From: JAFGDI01 sp963662515
Lineage (GTDB): Bacteria > Planctomycetota > Phycisphaerae > Sedimentisphaerales > SM23-30
Direction of reading: 5' to 3'
Assembly (NCBI GenBank): GCA_963662515.1
Contig: OY759675.1
Location: forward strand, 1 to 64,000
DNA length: 64,000 bases
A model generated the notes under the pieces. That model saw only the letters and a program-made list of their open reading frames with translations, was not told where the DNA came from and made no database searches. Positions 26,450 to 36,057 of this stretch are shown here, piece after piece. The number at the start of each line of letters is the position of its first letter. The first letter of the stretch is position 1. The translations under genes were made by a program, and so were the position numbers.

Positions 26450-26768
26450 ATATAGTTAGTTTTATCGCGTTAGAGTATGTTCTGCGCTAGTATGCCAGGG
26501 GGTTTTTCTCTCAGCAAGCAGGTGTGGAGTGCTTTAGCGAGGGTCGGACTGCGTCGCACTTTTGCGGAAGGTTTTTTGTGGCGAAGTCTGGCCGGATGAT
26601 ATTCTGCCTTGGATCGGGGCTTTGCCCGCGTGCCTCCTGTATGGGTGAAGCCCCGAGTCCTTTTGATTGAAAATTTATCTGCTTTTCTGTTTTATACAGA
26701 AGCGATATTTAACTTGTGCCCTGAATCGAGTCCCGCTTTGTTCACCTCCTGAACGGCGGGACTTTTTA
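26450..26768 (+). ncRNA. Candidate structured small RNA with two CCUCC-loop hairpins
   Basis: A GC-rich, hairpin-dense island in AT-rich non-coding DNA. Helix GTCGGACT / AGTCTGGC (about 26541-26605, with G-U pairs) is followed by a strong hairpin at 26614-26656 (TCGGGGCTT / AAGCCCCGA, inner CCC/GGG) whose loop contains GCCTCCTG. A terminator hairpin at 26729-26763 has a loop with ACCTCCTG. Both loops display CCTCC, the sequence of the 16S rRNA anti-Shine-Dalgarno. No protein is encoded. It does not match the motifs I know for RNase P RNA, tmRNA, SRP RNA or 6S RNA. The 5' end is not defined. Confidence 0.45.
26729..26768 (+). terminator. Rho-independent terminator with CCTCC loop
   Basis: Stem AGTCCCGC / GCGGGACT with an inner GTTC / GAAC pair and TTTTT after it. 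The loop is ACCTCCT. Confidence 0.88.
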
Positions 26769-26885
26769 TTTCCCACTTATCATTTTCAGTCAATAATTCA
26801 ATCCGATAAGCGATTAAAACTGCAAAAAAAGTTATTATTTATTGCGTGTTTTATTAAATGTGTTCGATTGCTGATGTGCAGTATG

Positions 26886-26895
26886 GTCCTATAAT
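26886..26895 (+). promoter_or_regulatory. GTCCTATAAT motif upstream of giant surface-protein gene
   Basis: An exact GTCCTATAAT, 240 bp before the 2050-residue protein. TATAAT could be a -10 element; no standard -35 is seen. It is one of several copies described in the findings. Confidence 0.45.
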
Positions 26896-27125
26896 ATTTG
26901 GGTTTGTCGGTTAATCATAAAATAATAATCGCGGTCAATTTTATGTTGTTGTAAATCGTTATAATAAAAGCATTTAAGGCTGGATATTTTTTGTAATATT
27001 TTACTTGTATAATTAGATTCGCTAAACTCAACCTGAGCCTCGCTATCGCCAATAACTAATTATATAGAAAAAGCTGTTAATTCAGAATAACTGTTAAAAA
27101 ATTACGAAATATGTGAGGCCTTAGA

Positions 27126-30100
27126 ATGAAGAAGTTTTGGTTAAGTCTGATAGTGCTGGTCAGTATATGTCAATACTGTCTGGCAACACTTACGGTTAGC
27201 AGTCCGGCTGGAAGCGATATTTGGCAATTTGACAATGTGGCCATCAACTGGACTTCGGATAATATTGCTGATGGTTCTCAGGTGTCGATAATTCTGTGCC
27301 AAAATGGCATAGACTATGACACATTGAGTAGTGGTCATGCAAATGTTATCGGCCCTAATAGTTTCTCATGGAGTGTTGGCCAGTCGGCGGGCGGTAATTA
27401 TTCCATAAAAGTAATATCGGACTCTGATCCGAATTCTTTTGCTCTTAGCCCGACATTTGCAATAGTAGCTCCGACTATTACAGCCAGTGCTCCCGGGATA
27501 GCCCAGTTTGATAACCTGGCAGTTAGCTGGTCAGTCGCCGGGGCTATATCTAACGATGTTACTATTACCGTAGTTGAAAATTCTAAGTCGGCAGTAGTTT
27601 CTGATGGTTCAACCACATATAACTTCACCACGGATAATTCCGCTGACTGGTCGCCCGGCACATATACCATCGTAGTAACATCAAGCGATCAGCCAACAAT
27701 TTCTGACAGTATATCTGTCAGTGTCAGTTCTACTGCAATTTCTGGAGTTAATTCTGTCAGTATTTCCCAGTATGAAAATCTTGCGGTGAGCTGGACCGAG
27801 TCAGGTTCACTGGGAGCATCGATTCTGGTAACTGCCAGTAATGGCGGATTCAGTCAGAGCACGACGGTATCAGCGGGAACGGGTTCGGCAACTTTCACAA
27901 CCGATACGAGCTGGCCGGCGGGCAGTTACAGTATAAGTGTCAGTTCAGTAGCTCACCCGGCTGTATCATCTTCGACAAGTATAACTGTCGGAGCAACGAG
28001 CCTAAGCCTGGGTGCGGTATCATCAATAAATCAATATGAAAATCTTGCGGTGAGCTGGAGTGAGTCAGGTTCACTGGGAGCATCGATATTGGTAACAGCG
28101 ACCAATGGCGGATTTAGCCAGAGCACGACGGTATCAGCGGGAACTGGTTCTGCAACATTCACAACCGATACGAGTTGGCCGGCGGGCAGTTACAGTATAA
28201 GTGTCAGTTCAGTAGCTCACCCGGCGGTATCAGCCTCGACGAGCATAACTGTCGGAGCAACAAGCCTAAGCCTGGGTGCGGTATCATCAATAAATCAATA
28301 TGAAAATCTTGCGGTGAGCTGGACCGAGTCAGGTGCGGTTGGTGCATCGATTCTGGTAACAGCCAGTAATGGCGGATTCAGTCAGAGCACGACGGTATCG
28401 GCGGGGACTGGTTCGGCAACTTTCACAACCGATACGAGCTGGCCGGCGGGCAGTTACAGTATAAGTGTCAGTTCAGTAGCTCACCCGGCTGTATCATCTT
28501 CGACAAGCATAACTGTCGGAGCAACGAGCCTAAGCCTGGGTGCGGTATCATCAATAAATCAATATGAAAATCTTGCAGTGAGCTGGACCGAGTCAGGTGC
28601 GGTTGGTGCATCGATTCTGGTAACAGCCAGTAATGGCGGATTCAGTCAGAGCACGACAGTGTCAGCGGGAACTGGTTCGGCAACTTTCACAACCGATACG
28701 AGCTGGCCGGCGGGCAGTTACAGTATAAGTGTCAGTTCAGTAGCTCACCCGGCGGTATCATCTTCGACAAGCATAACTGTCGGAGCAACAAGCCTAAGCC
28801 TGGGAGCAGTATCATCAATATCCCAGTATGAAAATCTTGCAGTGAGCTGGAGTGAGTCAGGTTCACTGGGAGCATCGATATTGGTAACAGCGACCAATGG
28901 CGGATTCAGTCAGAGCACGACGGTATCGGCGGGGACGGGTTCGGCAACTTTCACAACCGATACGAGCTGGCCGGCGGGCAGTTACAGTATAAGCGTCAGT
29001 TCAGTAGCTCACCCGGCGGTATCAGCCTCGACGAGCATAACTGTCGGAGCAACAAGCCTAAGCCTGGGTGCGGTATCATCAATATCCCAGTATGAAAATC
29101 TTGCAGTGAGCTGGAGTGAGTCAGGTTCACTGGGAGCATCGATATTGGTAACAGCGACCAATGGCGGATTCAGCCAGAGCACGACGGTATCAGCGGGAAC
29201 TGGTTCTGCAACTTTCACAACCGATACGAGCTGGCCAGCCGGCAGTTACAGTATAAGTGTCAGTTCAGTAGCTCACCCGGCGGTATCATCTTCGACAAGT
29301 ATAACTGTCGGAGCAACGAGCCTAAGCCTGGGTGCGGTATCATCAATAAATCAATATGAAAATCTTGCAGTGAGCTGGACCGAGTCAGGTGCGGTAGGTG
29401 CATCGATTCTGGTAACAGCGACCAATGGCGGATTCAGCCAGAGCACGACGGTATCAGCGGGAACTGCTTCGGCAAGCTTCACAACCGATACGAGCTGGCC
29501 GGCGGGCAGTTACAGTATAAGTGTCAGTTCAGTAGCTCACCCGGCGGTATCAGCCTCGACGAGTATAACTGTCGGAGCAACGAGCATAACTTTGGGTGCG
29601 GTATCATCAATATCCCAGTATGAAAATCTTGCAGTGAGCTGGACCGAGTCAGGTGCAGTTGGAGCAACTGTTGACATTGAAGTGAAAGCAGGTAGCACTG
29701 TTGTTGCTGTAACTCAGGTAGCCACAGGAACTGGCACAGCGTCAATAGCAAGCGATGGGTCCTGGTCCGCCGGTACATATACGGTAACTGTTTCACTGAC
29801 CGATCATCCAGCAAGCAGTTCGAGTCAGACTTTTGCAGTTGGTCAGACAGATGTGACTCTTAACGCGGTTGCCGATACATATCAGTATGACACGATAGAT
29901 CTTTCATGGTCATATCAGGGCAGTTCTGGTAACAATGTTGTGGTAAAAATAACCAGAAATTCTGATAGTGTTGTTGTCAGCAGTCAGACATTGGCAACAA
30001 CCACAACTGATTTGGAAATTAATACCAACAGTTACACTACCTGGCCGGTGGGCACTTATACTGCTACGGTGCAACTTGTTGATCGTCCGGCATGTGTATC

Positions 30101-33100
30101 GAGCCAGAATTTTACTGTTGGCCAGACAGCGATATTAACGGCGAGTTCCTCAGTCGATGGCAGTTCGGTCAATCAACTAGATCAATTAGCAGCTCTGTGG
30201 ACCTCAACGGGCAATGTGGGAAATGTTGGGGTATATATTTATCAGGCAGGTGTATTGAAATATACAATTACAGGTAATACGGCCAACGATGGTTATTATA
30301 GCTGGAATACCACTCTTTCTCATGCTGCGGCCAGCGGCTATAATATCCGCATTGCTTCGCGTGATTTTCCCAATGATATATATTGTGATGCATTGGCAAC
30401 ATTTACTATTAACCCGACAGCTATTACAGTGGGAGCGATGGCCAGTGTAAATCAATTTGATAATATAGCGGTCAATTTTTCAACGGTTGGCTCTGTCGGT
30501 CCAACGGTTTCTGTTTATGTAATGAGTGTAGCAAATGGCACATTGGCTTCAGCAACCGGTGTCAGTGCTGCTGCGGGTACATATTCATTTACTACCGATC
30601 TGAACTGGCCGGTTGCAAGTGATTACTATGTCAGGGTTGTTTCCGAGCAATACCCGGTGTGTTATAAGCAAAGTGCCGGGTATTTCAGTGTAGCGGCAAC
30701 CTCAGTGAATATTACTTCGGCACCAGATCTTTATCAGCTTGAGACACAGACGATAAACTGGACTACGACCGGCAGCTTTGGCACTAATGCTGTTGCCGAG
30801 ATATATTATGGCGGCTCTCTGAAATTACAGCAGACATTAGCGGTTGGCAACTGTTCGTTTGCGACTAATACCTCCTGGCTGGCTGGCACATATACTATAA
30901 AGATCATGTCAGAAGCTCATCCTTCATGTTTTACTACTGATACTTTCGAGCTGGGGCCAACTGTGATCGACATGTATGAGCCGGTGGAGGCATGTAACTG
31001 GCAGGCAGGAGCTACTCATCGAATAGCCTGGAAACAAAGTGGGGCATCAGGTGGAACAGTTACTATAAATCTGTATCAGGGTAGTACACTGGTAACAACA
31101 GCTACAGCTACCGCAGCGACGGACGACAAAGAATATTTCTGGTCTGTGCCGATAAGTTTGCCAGAGGGTAACTATTCCGTAAAGATAATATCGAATCAGG
31201 ACTCTGGCCTGATGAGCAGTTCCAGCGCGAACATAGCGGTAAACAGCATGTCATTGGGCGGATACATTTATTCTGACAGTGGTAATGTATATAGTTCCGG
31301 TTTACAGGGTATTATTGTATATGTTACCGGGCCAGATGGTGTGCAGACCGTCAGCACAAATAATTTAGGGTATTGGTCAACAGGTAAACTATCGGCAGGT
31401 GATTATCTGGTTAAGCCGCAGATGCCTCGACGCTACTTTGAAAAAGAGGGCAGTCCGGACGATGGAGATTATGAAACTGTGTACAGTCTGAACGGTTCGA
31501 CTTATGCCTCCAGTCATGATCTGCGTTTTCTGGCCGGATATAAACTGGTATTTGTGACACCGGGTGGTGCTGGCGGTCAAGATGGCAAAAGCTGGAGCAG
31601 TGCTATGTCTGACTTGCAGGCGGCGATCAACCTGGCCAGTGCCGACCCTGATGATCGTTATGAAGAGGTATGGGTCAAGAAGGGCACTTATGCAGGTCCG
31701 CTGGATCTGGGGGAAAATTGTACGCTGGTCGGTTCTTTGGCAGGAGTAGAGGACCCAGCTAAATTTAATCTGAACAAGCGAGACTTACTTAATAATCCAT
31801 CGATCATATCAGGAGCTGGCGGTACAGGCCATATTATTGATGGTACTGACCTGACTGGTACGACGCATCTTGATGGCTTTACTATTCGTGGTAACAGTAG
31901 TAGTGTTGGGGCGGGCATGTATATAGAAAATGCTACTTTGGCATTGGTCAGTAATTGCACTTTCTATCAGAACAAGGCCAGTAATACTGGTGGCGGCATA
32001 TCAAGTCTGAACAGCAATGTGGTCTTAACTGGATGTAATTTTAAGGGCAATACTGCTGGTAATGGCGGTGGCGGTGCGGTTTATGCCGGAGCAGGTACAA
32101 CAATAAGTATGTATAATTGCAGTTTCGCTGGTAATTTCGCTCCCTGGCTTGGTGCTGCTGTTGTTGCCAAACGAGCTACAACTCTGAATATGTATTCCTG
32201 CACCATAGTATCATCTCTGAGTTATGGCGGCAGTGCGATCGAAGTGCAGAACGGCAGCAGTATGCATATGGAGAACAGTATATTCTATTATAACGAAAAC
32301 TATAAAGGGCAGGTACTAGACTCACAGTATTATAAGGATAGTACCAGTACGGTTAGTATGGTAAGTTGCCATGTGCAGGGGACAGGGGCGGCAGATCCAA
32401 AATTTCTGATCAATCCGACCAGTGGAAATGGCACCTGGGGCGATGGTGATGATAATTATGGCGATCTGCATTTGCAGGTTACCTCGCCTTGTATTAACGC
32501 AGGATATGGATCAGGCAGTACGGTGTATGATCGTGATGGCGATTTGCGTTTTGCCAATGGGGCGCTGGATATTGGCAGTGATGAATGTAATTTTGATCTG
32601 GCGACAGTAAATAGTAATGAACGAGTAACGCTAAATCCAGTAGGCAGTGGAACAGGAGCCTTAAATGAAGAGACTTATATAACTCTGGATAATACCGCAG
32701 GTGGCGATAACTCCAGTGTGGAAGCGATCCAGATCGGAGAGAATATTCACCCAGACCAGTCAGCATATCGAGTGGTAGGTTCAACAGTGATAGTTGAAAC
32801 TACTCTGGCTGATGGTGATTATGAAATGACGCTGGTAGTTCCTTTCACCTATGATGACCTGGGCGGCCTGGCCTGGAACAGTATAGTGTTATCATATTTT
32901 GATGTGAACAGTTCCTCCTGGGTGTCAGCTGGTACAGGCACGCTTTGGGTAGAACAGGCAGTTATGCCTGCAATGGAAGAGTTGCGATTAAGACCGCTGG
33001 GCGACTATGGCGTATATTGGGATAGCAGCGAGCAAAAGGGGTTTGCCTGGGCCAATGTTAACCATACAACTGATTTTGCGCCGCTGGCATATAACCGCCC

Positions 33101-33278
33101 CGGCGACTTCGACGGCAGTGGGCAGATAGATGTTAACGACTTGATATTACTAATGGAGCACTGGCAGTTGAGCCAGTCGGACGAGAACTGGCAGGACAGA
33201 TATGATATCTCGGAGCCTGCCGATGGCATAATAGATTTGAGAGACTTTGCGATAATGGCCAGTCATTGGCTGGAATAG
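27126..33278 (+). CDS. Giant secreted repeat protein with beta-helix and dockerin-like end
   Basis: A 2050-residue exported protein (signal peptide about 1-20, ending YCLA). Residues 22 to about 1370 are a chain of beta-sandwich modules of roughly 88 residues, each with a Q(Y/F)(D/E)NLAVSW-type start and a WPAGSYSISV-type end, like Ser/Thr-rich Ig-like (Kre9/KNH) repeats. Seven modules are almost identical. A carboxypeptidase-regulatory-like domain follows (about 1378-1430). Then comes a right-handed beta-helix (about 1470-1830: SNCTFYQNKA, NSNVVLTGCNFKGN, TISMYNCSFAGN). The C-terminus is dockerin-like, with the calcium loop DFDGSGQIDVNDL and MASHWLE. It is probably a surface adhesin or matrix protein. 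It is followed by the flagellin gene after 8 bp. Confidence 0.88.
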   Translation: MKKFWLSLIVLVSICQYCLATLTVSSPAGSDIWQFDNVAINWTSDNIADGSQVSIILCQNGIDYDTLSSGHANVIGPNSFSWSVGQSAGGNYSIKVISDSDPNSFALSPTFAIVAPTITASAPGIAQFDNLAVSWSVAGAISNDVTITVVENSKSAVVSDGSTTYNFTTDNSADWSPGTYTIVVTSSDQPTISDSISVSVSSTAISGVNSVSISQYENLAVSWTESGSLGASILVTASNGGFSQSTTVSAGTGSATFTTDTSWPAGSYSISVSSVAHPAVSSSTSITVGATSLSLGAVSSINQYENLAVSWSESGSLGASILVTATNGGFSQSTTVSAGTGSATFTTDTSWPAGSYSISVSSVAHPAVSASTSITVGATSLSLGAVSSINQYENLAVSWTESGAVGASILVTASNGGFSQSTTVSAGTGSATFTTDTSWPAGSYSISVSSVAHPAVSSSTSITVGATSLSLGAVSSINQYENLAVSWTESGAVGASILVTASNGGFSQSTTVSAGTGSATFTTDTSWPAGSYSISVSSVAHPAVSSSTSITVGATSLSLGAVSSISQYENLAVSWSESGSLGASILVTATNGGFSQSTTVSAGTGSATFTTDTSWPAGSYSISVSSVAHPAVSASTSITVGATSLSLGAVSSISQYENLAVSWSESGSLGASILVTATNGGFSQSTTVSAGTGSATFTTDTSWPAGSYSISVSSVAHPAVSSSTSITVGATSLSLGAVSSINQYENLAVSWTESGAVGASILVTATNGGFSQSTTVSAGTASASFTTDTSWPAGSYSISVSSVAHPAVSASTSITVGATSITLGAVSSISQYENLAVSWTESGAVGATVDIEVKAGSTVVAVTQVATGTGTASIASDGSWSAGTYTVTVSLTDHPASSSSQTFAVGQTDVTLNAVADTYQYDTIDLSWSYQGSSGNNVVVKITRNSDSVVVSSQTLATTTTDLEINTNSYTTWPVGTYTATVQLVDRPACVSSQNFTVGQTAILTASSSVDGSSVNQLDQLAALWTSTGNVGNVGVYIYQAGVLKYTITGNTANDGYYSWNTTLSHAAASGYNIRIASRDFPNDIYCDALATFTINPTAITVGAMASVNQFDNIAVNFSTVGSVGPTVSVYVMSVANGTLASATGVSAAAGTYSFTTDLNWPVASDYYVRVVSEQYPVCYKQSAGYFSVAATSVNITSAPDLYQLETQTINWTTTGSFGTNAVAEIYYGGSLKLQQTLAVGNCSFATNTSWLAGTYTIKIMSEAHPSCFTTDTFELGPTVIDMYEPVEACNWQAGATHRIAWKQSGASGGTVTINLYQGSTLVTTATATAATDDKEYFWSVPISLPEGNYSVKIISNQDSGLMSSSSANIAVNSMSLGGYIYSDSGNVYSSGLQGIIVYVTGPDGVQTVSTNNLGYWSTGKLSAGDYLVKPQMPRRYFEKEGSPDDGDYETVYSLNGSTYASSHDLRFLAGYKLVFVTPGGAGGQDGKSWSSAMSDLQAAINLASADPDDRYEEVWVKKGTYAGPLDLGENCTLVGSLAGVEDPAKFNLNKRDLLNNPSIISGAGGTGHIIDGTDLTGTTHLDGFTIRGNSSSVGAGMYIENATLALVSNCTFYQNKASNTGGGISSLNSNVVLTGCNFKGNTAGNGGGGAVYAGAGTTISMYNCSFAGNFAPWLGAAVVAKRATTLNMYSCTIVSSLSYGGSAIEVQNGSSMHMENSIFYYNENYKGQVLDSQYYKDSTSTVSMVSCHVQGTGAADPKFLINPTSGNGTWGDGDDNYGDLHLQVTSPCINAGYGSGSTVYDRDGDLRFANGALDIGSDECNFDLATVNSNERVTLNPVGSGTGALNEETYITLDNTAGGDNSSVEAIQIGENIHPDQSAYRVVGSTVIVETTLADGDYEMTLVVPFTYDDLGGLAWNSIVLSYFDVNSSSWVSAGTGTLWVEQAVMPAMEELRLRPLGDYGVYWDSSEQKGFAWANVNHTTDFAPLAYNRPGDFDGSGQIDVNDLILLMEHWQLSQSDENWQDRYDISEPADGIIDLRDFAIMASHWLE
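27769..29668 (+). repeat. 264-bp tandem coding repeats (7 near-identical copies plus a partial eighth)
   Basis: The phase repeats every 264 bp, for example the same octamers at 28021 and 28285. Copies differ at a few sites only: WTESGAVG or W(S/T)ESGSLG, ASNGG or ATNGG, and SSSTS or SASTS. These variants are shuffled among copies, which indicates recombination or gene conversion rather than simple end-to-end duplication. The eighth copy departs after ESGAVGA. Confidence 0.97.
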
Positions 33279-33286
33279 ATAAATAG

Positions 33287-35368
33287 ATGACGATAAAGGT
33301 CAACACAAATATTTATTCCCTGATAGCACGGAACAATGTTGCCAGGGTAGATAATAGCCTGTTGAAGTCGCTGGAGCGATTGTCAACAGGTCTGCGCATA
33401 AACTGCGCCTGTGATGACCCCGCCGGACTGATCGCCGTTGAGAATTTCAACGCTCAGATAGCAGGTACCCAGCAGTCGATAAAGAACGGGCAGCGGGCAA
33501 TGGCGATGGCAAATGTCGCCGAGTCAGCTCTGGGTGAAGTATCGGAAATGCTGATAAATTTACAGCAGCTTATCCATGAGTCGGCCAATACCGGTGCTAT
33601 TAGTGAGCAGGAACGGCAGGCAAATCAGCAGGAGATAGATTCCATATTAGCCAGTATCGACCGGGCTGGTCAATCGTCGTCATTCAATAGTATTAAATTA
33701 CTTGATGGTACAAAAGACTATACTATTACCGGTCAGGGGCATGTCGGTTCAGCTAAAGTTACTGATGCTTTGGGGGCTACTTTTACTTCAGGGTTCAATG
33801 TTGGTGAGATAACCTTAAAGAACAGCTACTATCAGCAGAACCTTGCCAGTTATGACCTTGATGTCAACTTTATGGTAAGTGGTGTGCAGGCGCATTATAC
33901 CTGGAGTACTCAGTCTGACTTTATTGACGCATCCAATAATGGTCGTAAGGCCAGCCTGGTAATATCAGGTTATAAAGGCAGAACAACCGTGAATTTCAAC
34001 GGTGGTACTAATGCCGCGGCTATTGTTGCCGGCATAGTCGCTCAGAAAGCTACCACAGGTGTATCGGCAGGTTTATCAGGCGGCAACATAGTATTCAGTT
34101 CGACGAATTTCGGAGCTGATGCCTTTGTTTCTGTGCAGGGTATAGAGCCGGCCGAGGTAGTCTGGACACCAGATAGTTATTTCTTCAATGGCGCCCCGCT
34201 GGGCGAGGCTGGTCTGACACTGGGTGGTCTGGATGGCAATCACAGTTATTATGCCGGGTACACTAATGCTAATGAGCTGGCTGCTCTTATCAATGCTGAC
34301 ACAGGTATAACTGGAGTGACAGCCCGGCTTAGCGGCGCAGATATGGTATTCTATTCGGCCGATCAGGGAGGAGCGCCTTTTATCTCAGTGCAAAAGTTTG
34401 CAACCTATTATAATGATGGAAATTTTGCTAATGGTTCACCGGCCAGTATGACCTGGAACTCTGTAAGTGATTATCTTAGTGTACTGGCTCAGAGTAATGG
34501 CTCACTGAATGTAAAAGGTATAAATGGAAATGTTGACATATCGCTCAGCAGCGGTGTCTGGACAGAGGCCGCTCTGGCCGATGAGATCAATAGTTATTCG
34601 GCGGCAACAGGTGTTACTGCCGCTGCGGGTGCAGGCTCGATCACCTTTACATCAATTAATGGAGCTGGACCTAACTTTGTATTTGCAGAAGCAACAGACA
34701 GTTTCAGCCAGACGGCTCAGACTGAAACCTTTAGTGCTGCCGGAAGCGGACATGCCATAGGATTTAACGGCGCAGATTTTGTGAGTAGTGATAGTGACTG
34801 GAATGATGTAACTGATATAACCTTGTCAAACTATATCGGCCTTATGGTTGATGGCTCCGGCGAAAGTCAGCAGTTCTCAGCAGCAACCCGTGCCACAATA
34901 AGTGCAACTGGTCAGTATCGCGGTTCAGGTGGTATGGAATATGCCCTGGATAGCTATGTACAGCCAGAAACAGATGTAGTGCTGGGTCTGCCAGAGATCA
35001 GTACCACAAATATGGGCAGTAATAATCTGGGCAAGCTGAATTCCCTTAAGAGCGGCGGAGATAATGCCCTGAGTACGGGCAACTATATTAATGCTGCTAA
35101 GGTAGTAGATATAGCTGTTAATCAGGTTGCCGCCTTACGCGGTCGGATCGGAGCGTTTACTAAATATACAGTTGAATCAACCATGCGGGTGCAGCAGACC
35201 AAGCTGGAAAATATTACCAGTGCTCGTTCTGCTATACTTGATACCGATTTTGCTACTGAGATAGCTAATATGACCCGACAGCAGATACTAAAACAAGCCG
35301 GCTTGTTTATGCTTCAGGCGGTAAATACCCAGAACCAGACCGTGCTGCAATTATTACAGAACAGGTGA
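33287..35368 (+). CDS. Flagellin
   Basis: A 693-residue flagellin, the filament protein. The conserved N-terminal D0/D1 region reads VNTNIYSLIARNNV, LERLSTGLRIN and AMANVAESALGEVSEML. The C-terminal D1/D0 region is LENITSARSAILDTDFATE, MTRQQILKQAG and VLQLLQNR. The long central domain (about 180-560) has three flagellin-IN-like repeats, such as TGVSAGLSGGNIVFSST and TGVTARLSGADMVFYSA. Unusually, the canonical IN(S)A(K)DDPAG motif reads INCACDDPAG, placing cysteines at 40 and 42. It begins 8 bp after the giant surface-protein gene, so the two are probably co-transcribed. No export or chaperone gene is adjacent. Confidence 0.95.
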   Translation: MTIKVNTNIYSLIARNNVARVDNSLLKSLERLSTGLRINCACDDPAGLIAVENFNAQIAGTQQSIKNGQRAMAMANVAESALGEVSEMLINLQQLIHESANTGAISEQERQANQQEIDSILASIDRAGQSSSFNSIKLLDGTKDYTITGQGHVGSAKVTDALGATFTSGFNVGEITLKNSYYQQNLASYDLDVNFMVSGVQAHYTWSTQSDFIDASNNGRKASLVISGYKGRTTVNFNGGTNAAAIVAGIVAQKATTGVSAGLSGGNIVFSSTNFGADAFVSVQGIEPAEVVWTPDSYFFNGAPLGEAGLTLGGLDGNHSYYAGYTNANELAALINADTGITGVTARLSGADMVFYSADQGGAPFISVQKFATYYNDGNFANGSPASMTWNSVSDYLSVLAQSNGSLNVKGINGNVDISLSSGVWTEAALADEINSYSAATGVTAAAGAGSITFTSINGAGPNFVFAEATDSFSQTAQTETFSAAGSGHAIGFNGADFVSSDSDWNDVTDITLSNYIGLMVDGSGESQQFSAATRATISATGQYRGSGGMEYALDSYVQPETDVVLGLPEISTTNMGSNNLGKLNSLKSGGDNALSTGNYINAAKVVDIAVNQVAALRGRIGAFTKYTVESTMRVQQTKLENITSARSAILDTDFATEIANMTRQQILKQAGLFMLQAVNTQNQTVLQLLQNR

Positions 35369-35442
35369 TGACAGGCAGAGATACTATTGATTGCTGATGA
35401 ATACATTCGCCAGAAAGCGATCAACAGCAAGTTGAGCTACTA

Positions 35443-35769
35443 TCAGGAAGCGACTTTGGACTTGTCTTTGCGGTCAAGTTCTTCGAGAAGTTTAAAGCCA
35501 TTGACTTCTGCCTTTTCAAACAGATCGAATAGCTCGCTGTCGCCAGCTTTGCACATGTGTCTGGTCACCAGGGCGGCAATTGGTATGCGGTGGTGAAAGC
35601 TGATGTCGCTTATCTGCTCCAGAGTAAAAGTTCTGGTGCCATTGAAAATTTTAGACACCTGCCCGGCTGATATACCGAATTCCAGAACTATGGCCGTCTG
35701 GGTTATCCCGGCATCCTTGAGGCTTGTTACAAATTCATCGGAAATGTTTTTTAATATATTCTTATCCAT
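35443..35769 (-). CDS. XRE-family helix-turn-helix regulator
   Basis: A 108-residue DNA-binding protein. The HTH is GITQTAIVLEFGISAGQVSKI followed by FNGTRTFTLEQI (split here for length), which fits the Cro/C1-type fold (about residues 20-65). The C-terminal half is helical and may dimerise. GAGGTG precedes the ATG. It lies immediately after a 94-codon gene whose TGA stop is within the same ribosome site, implying translational coupling. Target genes are unknown; flagellin lies convergently next door. Confidence 0.82.
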   Translation of the reverse strand: MDKNILKNISDEFVTSLKDAGITQTAIVLEFGISAGQVSKIFNGTRTFTLEQISDISFHHRIPIAALVTRHMCKAGDSELFDLFEKAEVNGFKLLEELDRKDKSKVAS

Positions 35770-35772
35770 AAT

Positions 35773-36057
35773 TCACCTCAAAATACTAATTAACACTAAA
35801 TGGCTTTTTCTTAAAGTTATCAATGAAGTCTTAATCTCGTTTGTTATCATCGCTGAATTGTCATCGGTTACTATTCCGCGATAATAAGCTAACTTCCCTA
35901 TTTCCTTATTTATCACTGAGAGACAATTGAAACATTCCCAGTTTATAGCTTTTGTCGAAATCAGAGTTTCGATCCGAGCCGAAGAAACAGCACTGATATG
36001 ATTGTAAGTGCTTATTTGTAAATCAATTATGTTTTTAATACTATTTACGCGTGACAT
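35773..36057 (-). CDS. Hypothetical protein upstream of and coupled to XRE regulator
   Basis: A 94-residue protein not recognised as a family. It is mixed and mostly helical, with one CFNC pair (about residues 42-45) and no membrane segment. Its TGA stop at 35773-35775 overlaps the ribosome site of the XRE gene, which starts 3 bp later. This spacing is the main support for it being real. Its own ribosome site is weak. It could be a partner of the regulator in a toxin-antitoxin-like pair, but nothing in the sequence shows toxicity. Confidence 0.45.
   Translation of the reverse strand: MSRVNSIKNIIDLQISTYNHISAVSSARIETLISTKAINWECFNCLSVINKEIGKLAYYRGIVTDDNSAMITNEIKTSLITLRKSHLVLISILR

Larger units (their letters stand above)
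25940..27125. other. 1.2-kb non-coding region upstream of the giant surface-protein gene
   Basis: AT-rich apart from a GC-rich island at about 26460-26680. It holds the upstream region of the 58-codon gene, an inverted repeat (26087-26140), the structured RNA candidate (26450-26768) and the motif GTCCTATAAT at 26886-26895. No convincing protein gene is seen. Confidence 0.6.

Noticed and set aside
26450..26768. RNase P RNA, tmRNA, SRP RNA or 6S RNA
   Set aside because: The core motifs of these RNAs that I know were not found; only generic structure is supported.
27769..29668. CRISPR-like array
   Set aside because: The 264-bp period is coding tandem repeats in frame, without short repeats and unique spacers.
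35387..35596. 69-codon open frame after flagellin
   Set aside because: It is antisense to the XRE gene, which has the better ribosome site and recognisable HTH.
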